Position numbers and translations under genes: made by a program. From NCBI GenBank assembly GCA_964496705.1, contig CAZCBJ010000055.1, forward strand, positions 1 to 19,996: a DNA stretch of 19,996 nucleotides, written 5' to 3'. This document shows positions 1-6,407 of this stretch, in pieces. A model generated the notes under the pieces. That model did not search any database. It was not told the origin of the DNA and saw only the letters and a program-made list of their open reading frames with translations. This stretch comes from CAZCBJ01 sp964496705 (GTDB lineage: Bacteria; Chloroflexota; Anaerolineae; Anaerolineales; Anaerolineaceae). Numbering within the stretch: the first letter of the stretch is position 1; every line of letters starts with the position of its first letter.

Positions 1-1
1 T

Positions 2-304
2 CCCCCCTATGCGCCTCCCCCGACCAGCACCAGCGGGTGGGCAATTTTCAGCCTGATCGCTGGCATCCTCGCCTGGCTGGGTGTGTTTGGGCTGGGCGGC
101 CTCGCAGCCATCATCAGCGGCTACATCGCCAAAAGCCAGATCAATTCCAGCGGCGGGCGAGTCGGTGGTAACGGTCTCGCCAACGCTGGACTGGTGTTGG
201 GCTGGCTGAATGTCGCCCTGGTATGCGTCGGCACTTGCCTGGTCATCGGCCTTTCAGCGGCCGGTATTTTAACCATTCCGTTTTTAGAGAATTCAAGGTT
301 TTAA
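2..304 (+). CDS. DUF4190-type membrane protein, 5' end cut by the window
   Basis: The reading frame is open from the first bases of the window to TAA at 302-304, so the start lies outside. The visible part begins with a Pro-rich, Tyr-containing stretch (PPYAPPP) followed by two hydrophobic helices. Between them lies a GGxAxIxxGYxAKxQI loop and an NGLANAGLVLGW motif. This arrangement (Pro-rich cytosolic tail, helix, Gly-rich loop with G(N)GLA, helix) is typical of DUF4190 proteins, small two-helix membrane proteins of unknown function. An internal ATG at 83 exists but would cut into the first helix, so the longer open frame is preferred. It is followed after 34 bases by another small membrane-protein gene on the same strand, probably co-transcribed. 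Family assignment is by motif reading only. Confidence 0.7.
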   Translation, partial: PPYAPPPTSTSGWAIFSLIAGILAWLGVFGLGGLAAIISGYIAKSQINSSGGRVGGNGLANAGLVLGWLNVALVCVGTCLVIGLSAAGILTIPFLENSRF

Positions 305-325
305 TTTCCAATCAATTCAACCCTT

Positions 326-333
326 AAGGAGAT
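326..333 (+). promoter_or_regulatory. Shine-Dalgarno site for the small membrane protein
   Basis: AAGGAGAT lies 5 bases before the ATG at 339. It is one of the strongest ribosome-binding sites in the window and supports the reality of the 70-codon gene that follows. Confidence 0.8.
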
Positions 334-338
334 AGAAG

Positions 339-551
339 ATGGCAGAAAATTTCACCCCCGAACCAGTGCCCGTGGAAGTACCCCTCGAAGTAGCTCCCAA
401 GAAGGACAATAAGAAAGTCTGGATCATCGTCGCCGTTGTGGTGGTGGTGCTGTGCTGCTGCTGTGTCCCGGTGTCTGCCGCAGTCATTACATTGATTACC
501 AATCCGGATTTCTTCAACCAATTCGGCAGCATCCTGCCGTTATTGATCTAA
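339..551 (+). CDS. Small single-pass membrane protein with a Cys run
   Basis: A 70-residue protein. Residues 1-25 are acidic and Pro/Val-rich (MAENFTPEPVPVEVPLEV), then a short KKDNKK positive patch precedes one transmembrane helix at about 27-54. Four consecutive cysteines (about 39-42) lie inside the helix. The C-terminal tail is short (NPDFFNQFGSILPLLI). The positive patch before the helix suggests a cytosolic N-terminus. I do not recognise a named family. Small proteins with a Val-rich, CCCC-containing helix beside DUF4190-type genes are common in Anaerolineae as far as I know, but no function is established. The strong AAGGAGAT ribosome site, the short gap to the upstream membrane-protein gene and the hairpin just downstream (573-608) all support a genuine gene. 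Confidence 0.75.
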   Translation: MAENFTPEPVPVEVPLEVAPKKDNKKVWIIVAVVVVVLCCCCVPVSAAVITLITNPDFFNQFGSILPLLI

Positions 552-572
552 AAAAATCATCACATACCACAG

Positions 573-608
573 CATAGAGGCATCCGATGCTACCGGATGC
601 CTTCTATG
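573..608. terminator. Hairpin between convergent genes, probable bidirectional terminator
   Basis: The arm at 573-586 (CATAGAGGCATCCG) pairs with 594-608 (CGGATGCCTTCTATG) with a single bulged T and a 7-base loop. The hairpin sits between the end of the plus-strand gene at 551 and the minus-strand DUF402 stop codon (604-606), which lies inside the stem. Flanking T-runs are modest: TTTAAAA after 608 on the plus strand, and a run of seven T about 15 bases beyond the stem on the minus strand. Termination is therefore likely but not certain. Confidence 0.55.
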
Positions 609-1076
609 TGTTTAAAAGTCCAGCTAACGGCAGGGGGTGGAAATAACTCTTGAGCTCATCCAGAGCGGCAATCGCTCGTTTCTGCTGCCATTCGGCCAAT
701 TCCAATGCTGTAAATTCGTCCTCGTCCAGCACCAGCATGCGCCCATCCGGGTAGACCAGCAGATCCAGGGCCAGATCGACGTAGGCTATCAGCCCATCAC
801 CGATTTGCGGCGGCGTGGTGATATTGCACAATACCATCCCTTTAAACTATCGTCCCTCCCATCACGAACCTCAAAAACGTTATACCAACGCCCTGGAAAA
901 TACGCCTCGATGAATTTATCCCCTTGCGCCAGCAGCATCCCATGGAAAGGCAGGTCGGGCCGGTTAAACCGTGCCTCGATCACCACCATGTCCGGCTCAG
1001 CTTTGAGCAGTTTTGCCTTCCAACGCCAGACCTCCTCACCTAGAATGTTGCGTTTTATCACCACCCAGTCCGTCAT
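604..1076 (-). pseudogene. DUF402 domain gene broken by a frameshift
   Basis: Two overlapping minus-strand frames together make one DUF402 protein. The first runs from ATG at 1076 and reads MTDWVVIKRN...EVWRWKAKLL...SLKGWYC, then leaves the family frame at about 824-832. The second carries the rest: CNITTPPQIGDG...AYVDLALDLLVYPDG, then LDEDEF and a C-terminal helix, ending at 604. Removing one TG unit from TTGTGCAAT (minus strand) restores W-Y-C-N-I-T-T-P and gives about 156 residues, a normal family size. The D-x-D-L and DEDEF acidic residues that bind metal in related nucleotide phosphatases are in the second part. The ATG overlaps the TGA of the ABC ATPase gene (ATGA, 1073-1076), so I prefer this start to the upstream frame opening at 1118. 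Whether this is a real mutation or an assembly error cannot be told here. DUF402 relatives include Ntdp-type nucleotide phosphatases and FomD-like proteins; the substrate here is unknown. Confidence 0.75.
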
Positions 1077-2146
1077 GTCGGTCCAGTCTCCTGTGTGAAT
1101 TTTGTCTGACTCAAACAAACCACCTGGTCTGCTGCCAGATTCAAGACAACCTGTTCACCAGGTGTAAGTGCACGGCTCAGCACAAATTGCAGCAGCATCT
1201 CCTCATGGGTCTTGATTACAGCCTGGTAAAACAATCCGCTGAATATTGTATCCATGACTTCGCCCATCACCTGATGGGTATGACCTTCGACCCGGCCCTC
1301 GATCACTGCCGTTGGGCGAATGAGCAGCGCAACCTGCGATCCCAATCCCGGCAAGTCTGTGCAGGGCGGCGCGGTCTGCCAGATGCCCAGCACAGATTCC
1401 ACAAGGAAGGGCTGAAACGAGACCACCTTGCCGCGGATCAGGTTGGTCAATCCCAGGAAGCGGGCGACCCATTCCGTCCGAGGGCAGGCAAAAACTTCTT
1501 CCGGCGCTCCTTCCTGTTCAACCTGGCCGTGATGGAGCAGGATCAACCGGTCAGCCAGACCAAAAGCTTCTTCCTGGTCATGGGTGACATAAATTGTCGG
1601 CAAGCCCGATTGGTGCAGCAGTTGATGCAGCTCCTGAATTAATTGCTGGCGTAAGCTGCGGTCCAATGCGCCCAACGGCTCATCCAGCATCAATAAGCGC
1701 GGTCGCGGGGCCAGAGCGCGCGCCAGCGCCACCCGCTGCTGTTCGCCCCCTGACAGATCCGTCACCCGGCGATTGGCAAACGACTGCATATTCACCTGCG
1801 CCAGCGCGTCAGTCACCCGCTGGGCGATGTCTGGTTTCGAGATTCTTTGCATCCGCAGTCCAAAGCCGACATTATCCGCCACGCTCTGATGCGGAAAGAG
1901 CGCATATTCTTGAAACATCAATCCAAAATTCCGGCGGTGCACCGGCACATGAGTAATTTCCTGATCATTCAAGAAAACACGACCTGAATCAGGCGCTTCA
2001 AGCCCGGCAATGATGCGCAGCAGCGTAGATTTCCCGCTGCCCGACGCGCCCAGCAGGCACACCACCTCAGACCCTACGGAAAAAGAAATGCTATTTAATA
2101 ACGGCTGGTGTTCGTAAGTCTTTTTTATCTCTTTTAGGATGAGCAT
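1073..2146 (-). CDS. thiQ: ABC transporter ATP-binding protein, probable thiamine importer ATPase
   Basis: It powers the thiamine importer encoded with it. Counting from the ATG at 2146 (357 residues), Walker A GASGSGKST is at about 34-42, the Q-loop in LMFQEYALFP near 79, the signature LSGGEQQR at about 131-138, Walker B LLMLDEP at about 151-157, and the H-loop histidine in YVTHD near 189. A C-terminal region of roughly 130 residues follows, containing a TOBE-like segment (LLIRPTAVIEGR). This makes it longer than proteobacterial ThiQ (about 230 residues) and more like CysA, PotA or FbpC. An in-frame GTG at 2167 would add seven residues, but family members usually begin near MLxLxxIxKxY, so ATG is preferred. 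It lies 28 bases after the permease gene, and its TGA overlaps the ATG of the DUF402 gene. The thiamine role is inferred from the riboswitch operon; domain similarity alone would also fit iron or sulfate transport. Confidence 0.85.
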   Translation of the reverse strand: MLILKEIKKTYEHQPLLNSISFSVGSEVVCLLGASGSGKSTLLRIIAGLEAPDSGRVFLNDQEITHVPVHRRNFGLMFQEYALFPHQSVADNVGFGLRMQRISKPDIAQRVTDALAQVNMQSFANRRVTDLSGGEQQRVALARALAPRPRLLMLDEPLGALDRSLRQQLIQELHQLLHQSGLPTIYVTHDQEEAFGLADRLILLHHGQVEQEGAPEEVFACPRTEWVARFLGLTNLIRGKVVSFQPFLVESVLGIWQTAPPCTDLPGLGSQVALLIRPTAVIEGRVEGHTHQVMGEVMDTIFSGLFYQAVIKTHEEMLLQFVLSRALTPGEQVVLNLAADQVVCLSQTKFTQETGPT

Positions 2147-2174
2147 GCGGTATCCCGAAATAAACACTTTAGTA

Positions 2175-3884
2175 TCAAGGATTTATCTTCTCGATGATTA
2201 GTAAATTAACTGCGCAGACCAACACCAGAAGAGTAGCCATAGCCAGTGCCTGTCCATAATTCATCGCGCCCGGTTGAGATAACAAACGGAAGATGGCCAC
2301 TGGTAAAGTTGGGAATTCAGGGCGCGCCAGAAAACTGGTCGCCCCAAACTCGCCCAACGATATGGTAAAAGCGAACACGGCGCTGGTCAGCGTGGCTCGC
2401 GCCAGGATTGGCAGGTCGATCAACCGCCACACCTGCCACGGCGACGCGCCTAAGACGGCTGCCGCCTGCCGTAAATTTTCCGGGATGGATGCCAGCACCG
2501 GCTGAAGCGTGCGAATCACAAATGGCAAGGCCACAAGGCTGTGGGCCACCGAAACCAACATCGGCATGGAACGCACATCCAACGGCGGGCGGCTGAACAC
2601 CAGCAGGTAACCCAAACCCAGTGTGACCGCAGATGTACCCAGCGGGAGCATTAATACCGAATTGAGCCAGCGGTCTATCCGGTTTTGCCTGCGCATGGCA
2701 TACACCAACTGATAGCCCAGGAACAGCGAAATCCCCACTGTCACCAATGCATATTGCATGGAATTCCTGGCTGCCGCGACCGGTGGAACATAAAAAATTG
2801 AAGACTGGGGATTGATGAATAATTGGCGGTAATACGCCAGCGTCAGGCCATAGCGCACACTGCCGCTTTCGGCCCGCTCGGCATCCAAACGGACAAGTGA
2901 ACGCAAGCCGAGCGAAAAAAGCGGGGTGACAAAATAGACAAGCAAGAACACTGCCGCGACAAACACAAATGTCTTCTCACGCCAGGTCCTCGCTGGTCGT
3001 ACACCTTCCCCTTTCAGGCGAGGGGATAAGGCAAAACTTTGCCCCACCCCAAGACGCGAGTAGAGCAGGCTAACCAGAAACGTACAGGCCAGTTGGATCG
3101 CGGACAGAACCCCGGCCAGCGGCAGGTTGAGCATTTGCAGCGTCTGGATATAAATTTCCACCTCCAATGTGGCAAAACGCGGCCCGCCCAGCAGCAAGAT
3201 CACACCATAACTTGTGAAATCAAACAAAAACACCAGCAATACTGCTGCCAGAATAGAAGGGCGCAGCAACGGAAAGGTCACCTCCCATCCATTGCGCAGC
3301 CAGCCTGCCCCCAGAATTCGTCCCGCCTGTTCCAGGCGCGGGTCCAGTTGAGCCCAAGCCCCGCCAACCAAACGAATGACAATTGTGGTGTTGTAAAAAA
3401 CATGCGCGAGCAGGATGGCACTCAATGTGTTCAACAAGTTGAGCGGTGGGTCAGTCAGGTTGAAAACGTTCATGATCAAGACATTAACCCAACCGCGTGG
3501 ACCGATCAGGGTGTTGAAGGCTGCTGCCACCACCACTGTGGGTAGAATGAAGGGCAGGCTGGTTAATATTCGCAGGACTTCCTTCCCGGGAAAAGTGAAC
3601 CGCGCAAACAGGTAGGCTGCCGGTAAACCAACCGCCAGAGTCAATATGGTGGAAAGGGTTGCCTGCCAGACGGTAAATGATAAAGGACCCCACACCCTTG
3701 CCCAAATACCATGAGGAATCCCTCCCGATGAGAAAAGGACAGCCTTTTGAAAGACACCCCCCAGGGGATGGAAAAAGAAAAGTATCAGAAATGCAACCGG
3801 CAACAACCACAGCAGATAGCGGGCCAGATGGTGCAATGATGGCGAAGGTGCGATGGCTTGAGCTGTTTCTATCGGTTCGCTCAT
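2175..3884 (-). CDS. thiP: ABC transporter permease, two fused permease domains, probable thiamine importer
   Basis: A polytopic inner-membrane protein of 569 residues from the ATG at 3884. It holds two BinD-type permease halves in one chain, the architecture of ThiP and FbpB. The first half carries the EAA-type loop EQAGRILGAGWLRNGWEVTFPLL and the second RQAAAVLGASPWQVWRLIDLPIL; these contact the ATPase. Strong helices include WLLPVAFLILFFF near the N-terminus and ATLLVLVCAVNLLII at the C-terminus. The ATG at 3884 overlaps the TGA of the upstream substrate-binding protein gene (ATGA, 3881-3884), implying translational coupling; the ATG at 3905, seven codons upstream, is less likely. The linker between halves contains SPRLKGEGVR, encoded by an imperfect palindrome (see repeat at 3004-3031). 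Substrate assignment comes from operon context with the TPP riboswitch and a ThiB-like binding protein. Confidence 0.88.
   Translation of the reverse strand: MSEPIETAQAIAPSPSLHHLARYLLWLLPVAFLILFFFHPLGGVFQKAVLFSSGGIPHGIWARVWGPLSFTVWQATLSTILTLAVGLPAAYLFARFTFPGKEVLRILTSLPFILPTVVVAAAFNTLIGPRGWVNVLIMNVFNLTDPPLNLLNTLSAILLAHVFYNTTIVIRLVGGAWAQLDPRLEQAGRILGAGWLRNGWEVTFPLLRPSILAAVLLVFLFDFTSYGVILLLGGPRFATLEVEIYIQTLQMLNLPLAGVLSAIQLACTFLVSLLYSRLGVGQSFALSPRLKGEGVRPARTWREKTFVFVAAVFLLVYFVTPLFSLGLRSLVRLDAERAESGSVRYGLTLAYYRQLFINPQSSIFYVPPVAAARNSMQYALVTVGISLFLGYQLVYAMRRQNRIDRWLNSVLMLPLGTSAVTLGLGYLLVFSRPPLDVRSMPMLVSVAHSLVALPFVIRTLQPVLASIPENLRQAAAVLGASPWQVWRLIDLPILARATLTSAVFAFTISLGEFGATSFLARPEFPTLPVAIFRLLSQPGAMNYGQALAMATLLVLVCAVNLLIIEKINP
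3004..3031. repeat. Imperfect palindrome inside the permease linker
   Basis: On the plus strand CCTTCCCCT, a short loop, then AGGGGATAAGG form an imperfect inverted repeat with one bulged base. On the coding strand it encodes SPRLKGEG between the two permease halves, a tolerant spot. Its translation resembles products of dispersed intergenic palindromes seen in many bacterial genomes. Its repeat status in this genome cannot be checked from a single copy. Confidence 0.45.
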
Positions 3885-4951
3885 CTGATTACGACTGCTG
3901 TCCAAGCTTCTATCCAGGCTTCACGGTTTTTCGCGATGACATCTACATCCAACATGGCCACCGTTGGGGGAATTTGTGCATATTTCATGAAGACTTCAGG
4001 CAGCTTTGCCTCAGGGTGTACAGGATAAACGAACATTTGCAGCGGCAGGTCCTCTTGAAATGGCAGGCTTAACATGAAATCGATGAATTTTTCTGCCAGA
4101 GAGCGCTGTTTCGTGCCTTTGAGAATGCCTGCAAATTCAATCTGTCGAAAACAGGTATTTTCGCCCAGGATAGATGCGGTGGGAGCGGCCTCCAAAGGCT
4201 CAGAGGCAAAAAACACCTCAGCCGCCGGACTGGTGGCATATGAGACCACCATCGGCTGCGGTCCCCGCCCGGATGAGCCGCTGAAATTGGTATAGTAGGC
4301 TGTTTCCCAGCCGTTAACCACGGCGACTTGGTTATCCCGCAAGGCTTGCCAATATTCCAGGTAACCCGGATCACCATATTGCACGATGGTGGCTAACAGA
4401 AACGCCAGACCAGGCGAGGAAGTGGCCGGATTTTCGACCACCAACAGACCTTTGTATTCAGGTTTCAGCAGGTCATCAAGGGTTTGCGGAACTGCCAGGT
4501 CATTTCTGTAGAAATAAGAAGTATCATAATTGATACACACGTCCGCCAGGTCCACCGGCAAGGCGCGCTGCTGGCTATCCAACTGATAGGCTGCGGGGAT
4601 TAGCGCAATCGCCGGTGACGCATAGGCCTCGAAGATATCCGCGTCCAGCGCGCGAGACAGAAACGTGTTGTCCACACCGTACAAAACGTCCGCCAGAGGG
4701 CTTTCTTTGGTCAGGATAGCGCGGTTCACAACCGCTCCTGCATCCCCGCTCTTCAAAAAAGACACTCTGGCTCGATTTTCTTGCTCGAACTGCTTAACAA
4801 CCGCGTCACTAACCGAAAAAGAGTCATGGGTGAGCACGGTCAAAATCTGCCTGTCCTGCGCCTCAGTTGGCTGCGGACTGGCTGGCTGACAGGCAGGCAA
4901 AGACACCAGCACAACAATGACCAGAAGCAAAAGGAATTTATTTCTCATCAT
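3881..4951 (-). CDS. thiB: Thiamine-binding lipoprotein of the ABC importer
   Basis: Extracytoplasmic substrate-binding protein expected to capture thiamine (or its phosphates) and hand it to the permease. The N-terminus is a lipoprotein signal: MRNKF, a Leu/Val-rich core, then lipobox LPAC with Cys as lipid anchor, followed by a Pro/Gln/Thr linker. Family motifs of the ThiB/TbpA type include LTHDSFSVSDAVVKQFE near the mature N-terminus, NPATSSPGLAFLLA mid-protein, NGWETAYYTNF, SYATSPAAEV, and CFRQIEFAGILKGTKQRSLAEKFIDFML with MFVYPV toward the C-terminus. The frame opens at 4966, but GGAGG at 4957-4961 sits 5 bases before ATG 4951 and 8 before ATG 4948. One of these two is therefore the start, giving about 356 residues. 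It follows the pyrophosphokinase by about 18 bases and overlaps the permease by ATGA. Confidence 0.88.
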   Translation of the reverse strand: MMRNKFLLLLVIVVLVSLPACQPASPQPTEAQDRQILTVLTHDSFSVSDAVVKQFEQENRARVSFLKSGDAGAVVNRAILTKESPLADVLYGVDNTFLSRALDADIFEAYASPAIALIPAAYQLDSQQRALPVDLADVCINYDTSYFYRNDLAVPQTLDDLLKPEYKGLLVVENPATSSPGLAFLLATIVQYGDPGYLEYWQALRDNQVAVVNGWETAYYTNFSGSSGRGPQPMVVSYATSPAAEVFFASEPLEAAPTASILGENTCFRQIEFAGILKGTKQRSLAEKFIDFMLSLPFQEDLPLQMFVYPVHPEAKLPEVFMKYAQIPPTVAMLDVDVIAKNREAWIEAWTAVVIR

Positions 4952-4956
4952 GCAAA

Positions 4957-4961
4957 CCTCC
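4957..4961 (-). promoter_or_regulatory. Shine-Dalgarno site that fixes the thiB start
   Basis: GGAGG on the minus strand lies downstream of the two upstream ATG codons (4966, 4963) and at ribosome spacing from the pair ATG ATG at 4951 and 4948. It therefore rules out the longer reading and places translation start at 4951 or 4948. Confidence 0.75.
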
Positions 4962-4969
4962 ATCATTTT

Positions 4970-5626
4970 TTACCTCAAGCGGTGCCGCTGCGTTCGCATA
5001 TGCACGCATAACAAAACGCCGTCACCGATTTCCAACTGAGCACGATCGGTCAGCATCTTATTGCTGATCCCGCGGGTTTTTTCGCGGATCAGCGTTTCAT
5101 CTCGCAGCGGATATTGCAGACCTGATGTGCGAACTTTCGTCACCGTTTCGCTGAGCGGGATTAATGAGATCAGATCGCCAGCCTGACCTTCTACAATTGT
5201 CGAGTGATGGACGACAAACACTTCTTCGATCCCATCATCCAGGCGGATGTCGATGCCATGCAATGTTTTTTGGGTGAGTAAAAAAATATTGGCCAGGGTT
5301 TGATCCAGCCTGCCGCCCAACGCGGCGACGATGCAAATTCTCCGGAACCCCTTCTCACCGACATGCCCCAGTGCCAGCTCCAGATCAGTTTCGTCCTTAT
5401 CTTCGGGATAACGAATAACCTGACACCCTCTCTGCGCTATGTTCTCAGCCAGGTCAGCCTCGACCGAATCCAGATCGCCGATCAATACATGAGGCGTTAA
5501 TCCCAGTCCGTGAATGTAGCGGAGACCGCCGTCCACGGCGACCAGATAATCATCCTCACCCAACACCGCACGCGCAGCCCGCAGGCTGCGTAATTTTCCG
5601 TTGATAAAAAGTATGGCTCGTCGCAA
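4970..5626 (-). CDS. thiN: Thiamine pyrophosphokinase
   Basis: Transfers pyrophosphate from ATP to thiamine to make TPP in the cytosol, so the operon both imports and activates thiamine. The 218-residue protein has the family landmarks in order: the N-terminal strand ILFINGKL, VAVDGGLRYI, IGDLDS (about 49-54), DKDETDLELAL (about 76-86, acidic ATP/Mg site), GGRLDQTLANI (about 103-113), GLQYPL, and TRGISNKM. The start is an unusual TTG at 5624-5626, supported by GGAGGG seven bases upstream and by the family's usual MRxxIFxNG beginning; no better in-frame start exists nearby. The TTG falls in the T-run of the riboswitch hairpin. The gene is the first in the TPP-controlled operon and is followed closely by the binding-protein gene. 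Confidence 0.93.
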   Translation of the reverse strand: MRRAILFINGKLRSLRAARAVLGEDDYLVAVDGGLRYIHGLGLTPHVLIGDLDSVEADLAENIAQRGCQVIRYPEDKDETDLELALGHVGEKGFRRICIVAALGGRLDQTLANIFLLTQKTLHGIDIRLDDGIEEVFVVHHSTIVEGQAGDLISLIPLSETVTKVRTSGLQYPLRDETLIREKTRGISNKMLTDRAQLEIGDGVLLCVHMRTQRHRLR

Positions 5627-5655
5627 AAACCTACCCTCCGCCGGGGAGGGTAGGT
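5624..5655 (-). terminator. Riboswitch expression platform: terminator hairpin that also buries the thiN ribosome site
   Basis: On the minus strand an 11-bp perfect stem (arms 5645-5655 and 5629-5639, loop CCGGC at 5640-5644) runs directly into TTTTTG. This is an intrinsic terminator located between the TPP aptamer and thiN. The 3' arm contains GGAGGG, the thiN Shine-Dalgarno sequence, and the T-run contains the TTG start codon. The hairpin can therefore block both transcription and translation. The T-run is only five bases, so translation control may matter as much as termination. Confidence 0.88.
5634..5639 (-). promoter_or_regulatory. Shine-Dalgarno site of thiN, inside the hairpin stem
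   Basis: GGAGGG on the minus strand is 7 bases from the TTG start codon at 5626 and fully paired in the hairpin's 3' arm, so it is accessible only when the stem is open. Confidence 0.75.
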
Positions 5656-5670
5656 GAAAAATCGGTACTT

Positions 5671-5762
5671 AACATCCCTCCGCCGGCATGATCCGGATCA
5701 GGTGAAAAGGGTCGAGAGCTTAGGGCTCTCCTCTCAGCCCGGCAACACCGGACTCCCCAAGG
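5671..5762 (-). ncRNA. TPP riboswitch aptamer (THI element)
   Basis: Read on the minus strand, the conserved blocks occur in the right order and spacing: GGGGAGTCC, the helix-forming GCCGGG then CTGAGA, a small variable hairpin (AGAGC/GCTCT), ACCCTT, CACCTGATCCGGATCATGCC, and GGCGGAGGGA. This is the thiamine pyrophosphate aptamer. It lies upstream of thiN, thiB, thiP and thiQ and should switch the operon off when TPP is plentiful. Its 3' end contains CCGGCGGAGGG (5676-5686), repeated exactly in the terminator (5634-5644). That gives an alternative partner for the terminator's 5' arm. The aptamer starts only about 14 bases after the lipoprotein stop codon, and I see no convincing promoter directly before it. 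Confidence 0.96.
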
Positions 5763-5775
5763 AACTTTATCGATC

Positions 5776-6318
5776 TTAAGGTGCAGGTGTGGCCGTGGGA
5801 GGCGGAGATGTCGGCAGCAGCGGCAGGGTTGGCGCAGGGGTGAAGGTCGCCCCGATTAAGCGGGTCAATTCGTCGTCGTAAGCCTGACGCTGAGCGCGCG
5901 CCAGCGAAATGCCGGTGTTGATTGTGTCGGTATCGGCCCCGCCCATAAATGAAATCAGGGTGGTGATCACGGCGTTCATGTGAGCCAACCCCAAGTTTTT
6001 CAGGTTCACCAGGCATTCCGGCACACTAACATCCTCCACCTGGCGCCGGACACTCTGTAAGGCAGACACCGGACCGCTCAGCTGCTCGCGGGTGGTGTTG
6101 GTGGCAATTTGAGCGGTGTCATCAAACGCGCGCATCAAGCGATGGACGGCCAATGCGCTGTCCTTAATGTTTTCAGGCGCGCATAAATCCATTGTGGCAG
6201 TTGGCACCGCTGGCGTGCTGGTGATTTCAACCACCACGGTGGCGGGGCTGCCACACGAAGCAAGCAATACCGCCCCAAAAACGATCAATACAATGATGGA
6301 AATTGCCTTGATTTTCAT
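5776..6318 (-). CDS. Small lipoprotein of unknown function
   Basis: A 180-residue protein. The N-terminus MKIKAISIIVLIVFGAVLLASC is a lipoprotein signal with lipobox LASC, so it should be anchored at the outer face of the membrane. A Thr/Pro/Val linker follows, then a mostly helical core of about 115 residues (roughly 45-155) with two cysteines, one in LCAPENIKD and one in VPECLVNLKN, that could form a disulfide. The last 23 residues are low-complexity Thr/Pro (TPAPTLPLLPTSPPPTATPAP). No named family is recognised. GGAGT lies about 11 bases before the ATG. A GATAAT hexamer in the 89-base upstream gap could be a -10 box, but no good -35 is seen. It directly precedes the TPP riboswitch, which may be served partly by readthrough from this gene. 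A link to thiamine is not implied by its sequence. Confidence 0.75.
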   Translation of the reverse strand: MKIKAISIIVLIVFGAVLLASCGSPATVVVEITSTPAVPTATMDLCAPENIKDSALAVHRLMRAFDDTAQIATNTTREQLSGPVSALQSVRRQVEDVSVPECLVNLKNLGLAHMNAVITTLISFMGGADTDTINTGISLARAQRQAYDDELTRLIGATFTPAPTLPLLPTSPPPTATPAP

Positions 6319-6407
6319 GAAAACAAGAACTCCAAATTTGCTTTTGGATGCCTTCGATTATCTGACCGTTATTTTACCATCCATTGCCCCAATCTGGTCA
6401 TCGGAAA

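Noticed and set aside
1077..1118. Longer N-terminus for the DUF402 gene from 1118
   Set aside because: ATG 1076 makes a clean ATGA overlap with the ATPase stop and matches the usual compact start of the family.
1013..1642. 209-codon plus-strand open frame opposite the ABC ATPase
   Set aside because: Antisense to Walker and TOBE regions of a definite ATPase; no recognisable motif of its own.
4952..4966. Upstream ATG codons as thiB start
   Set aside because: The GGAGG ribosome site lies downstream of them and fits ATG 4951 or 4948, which also gives a normal lipoprotein signal.
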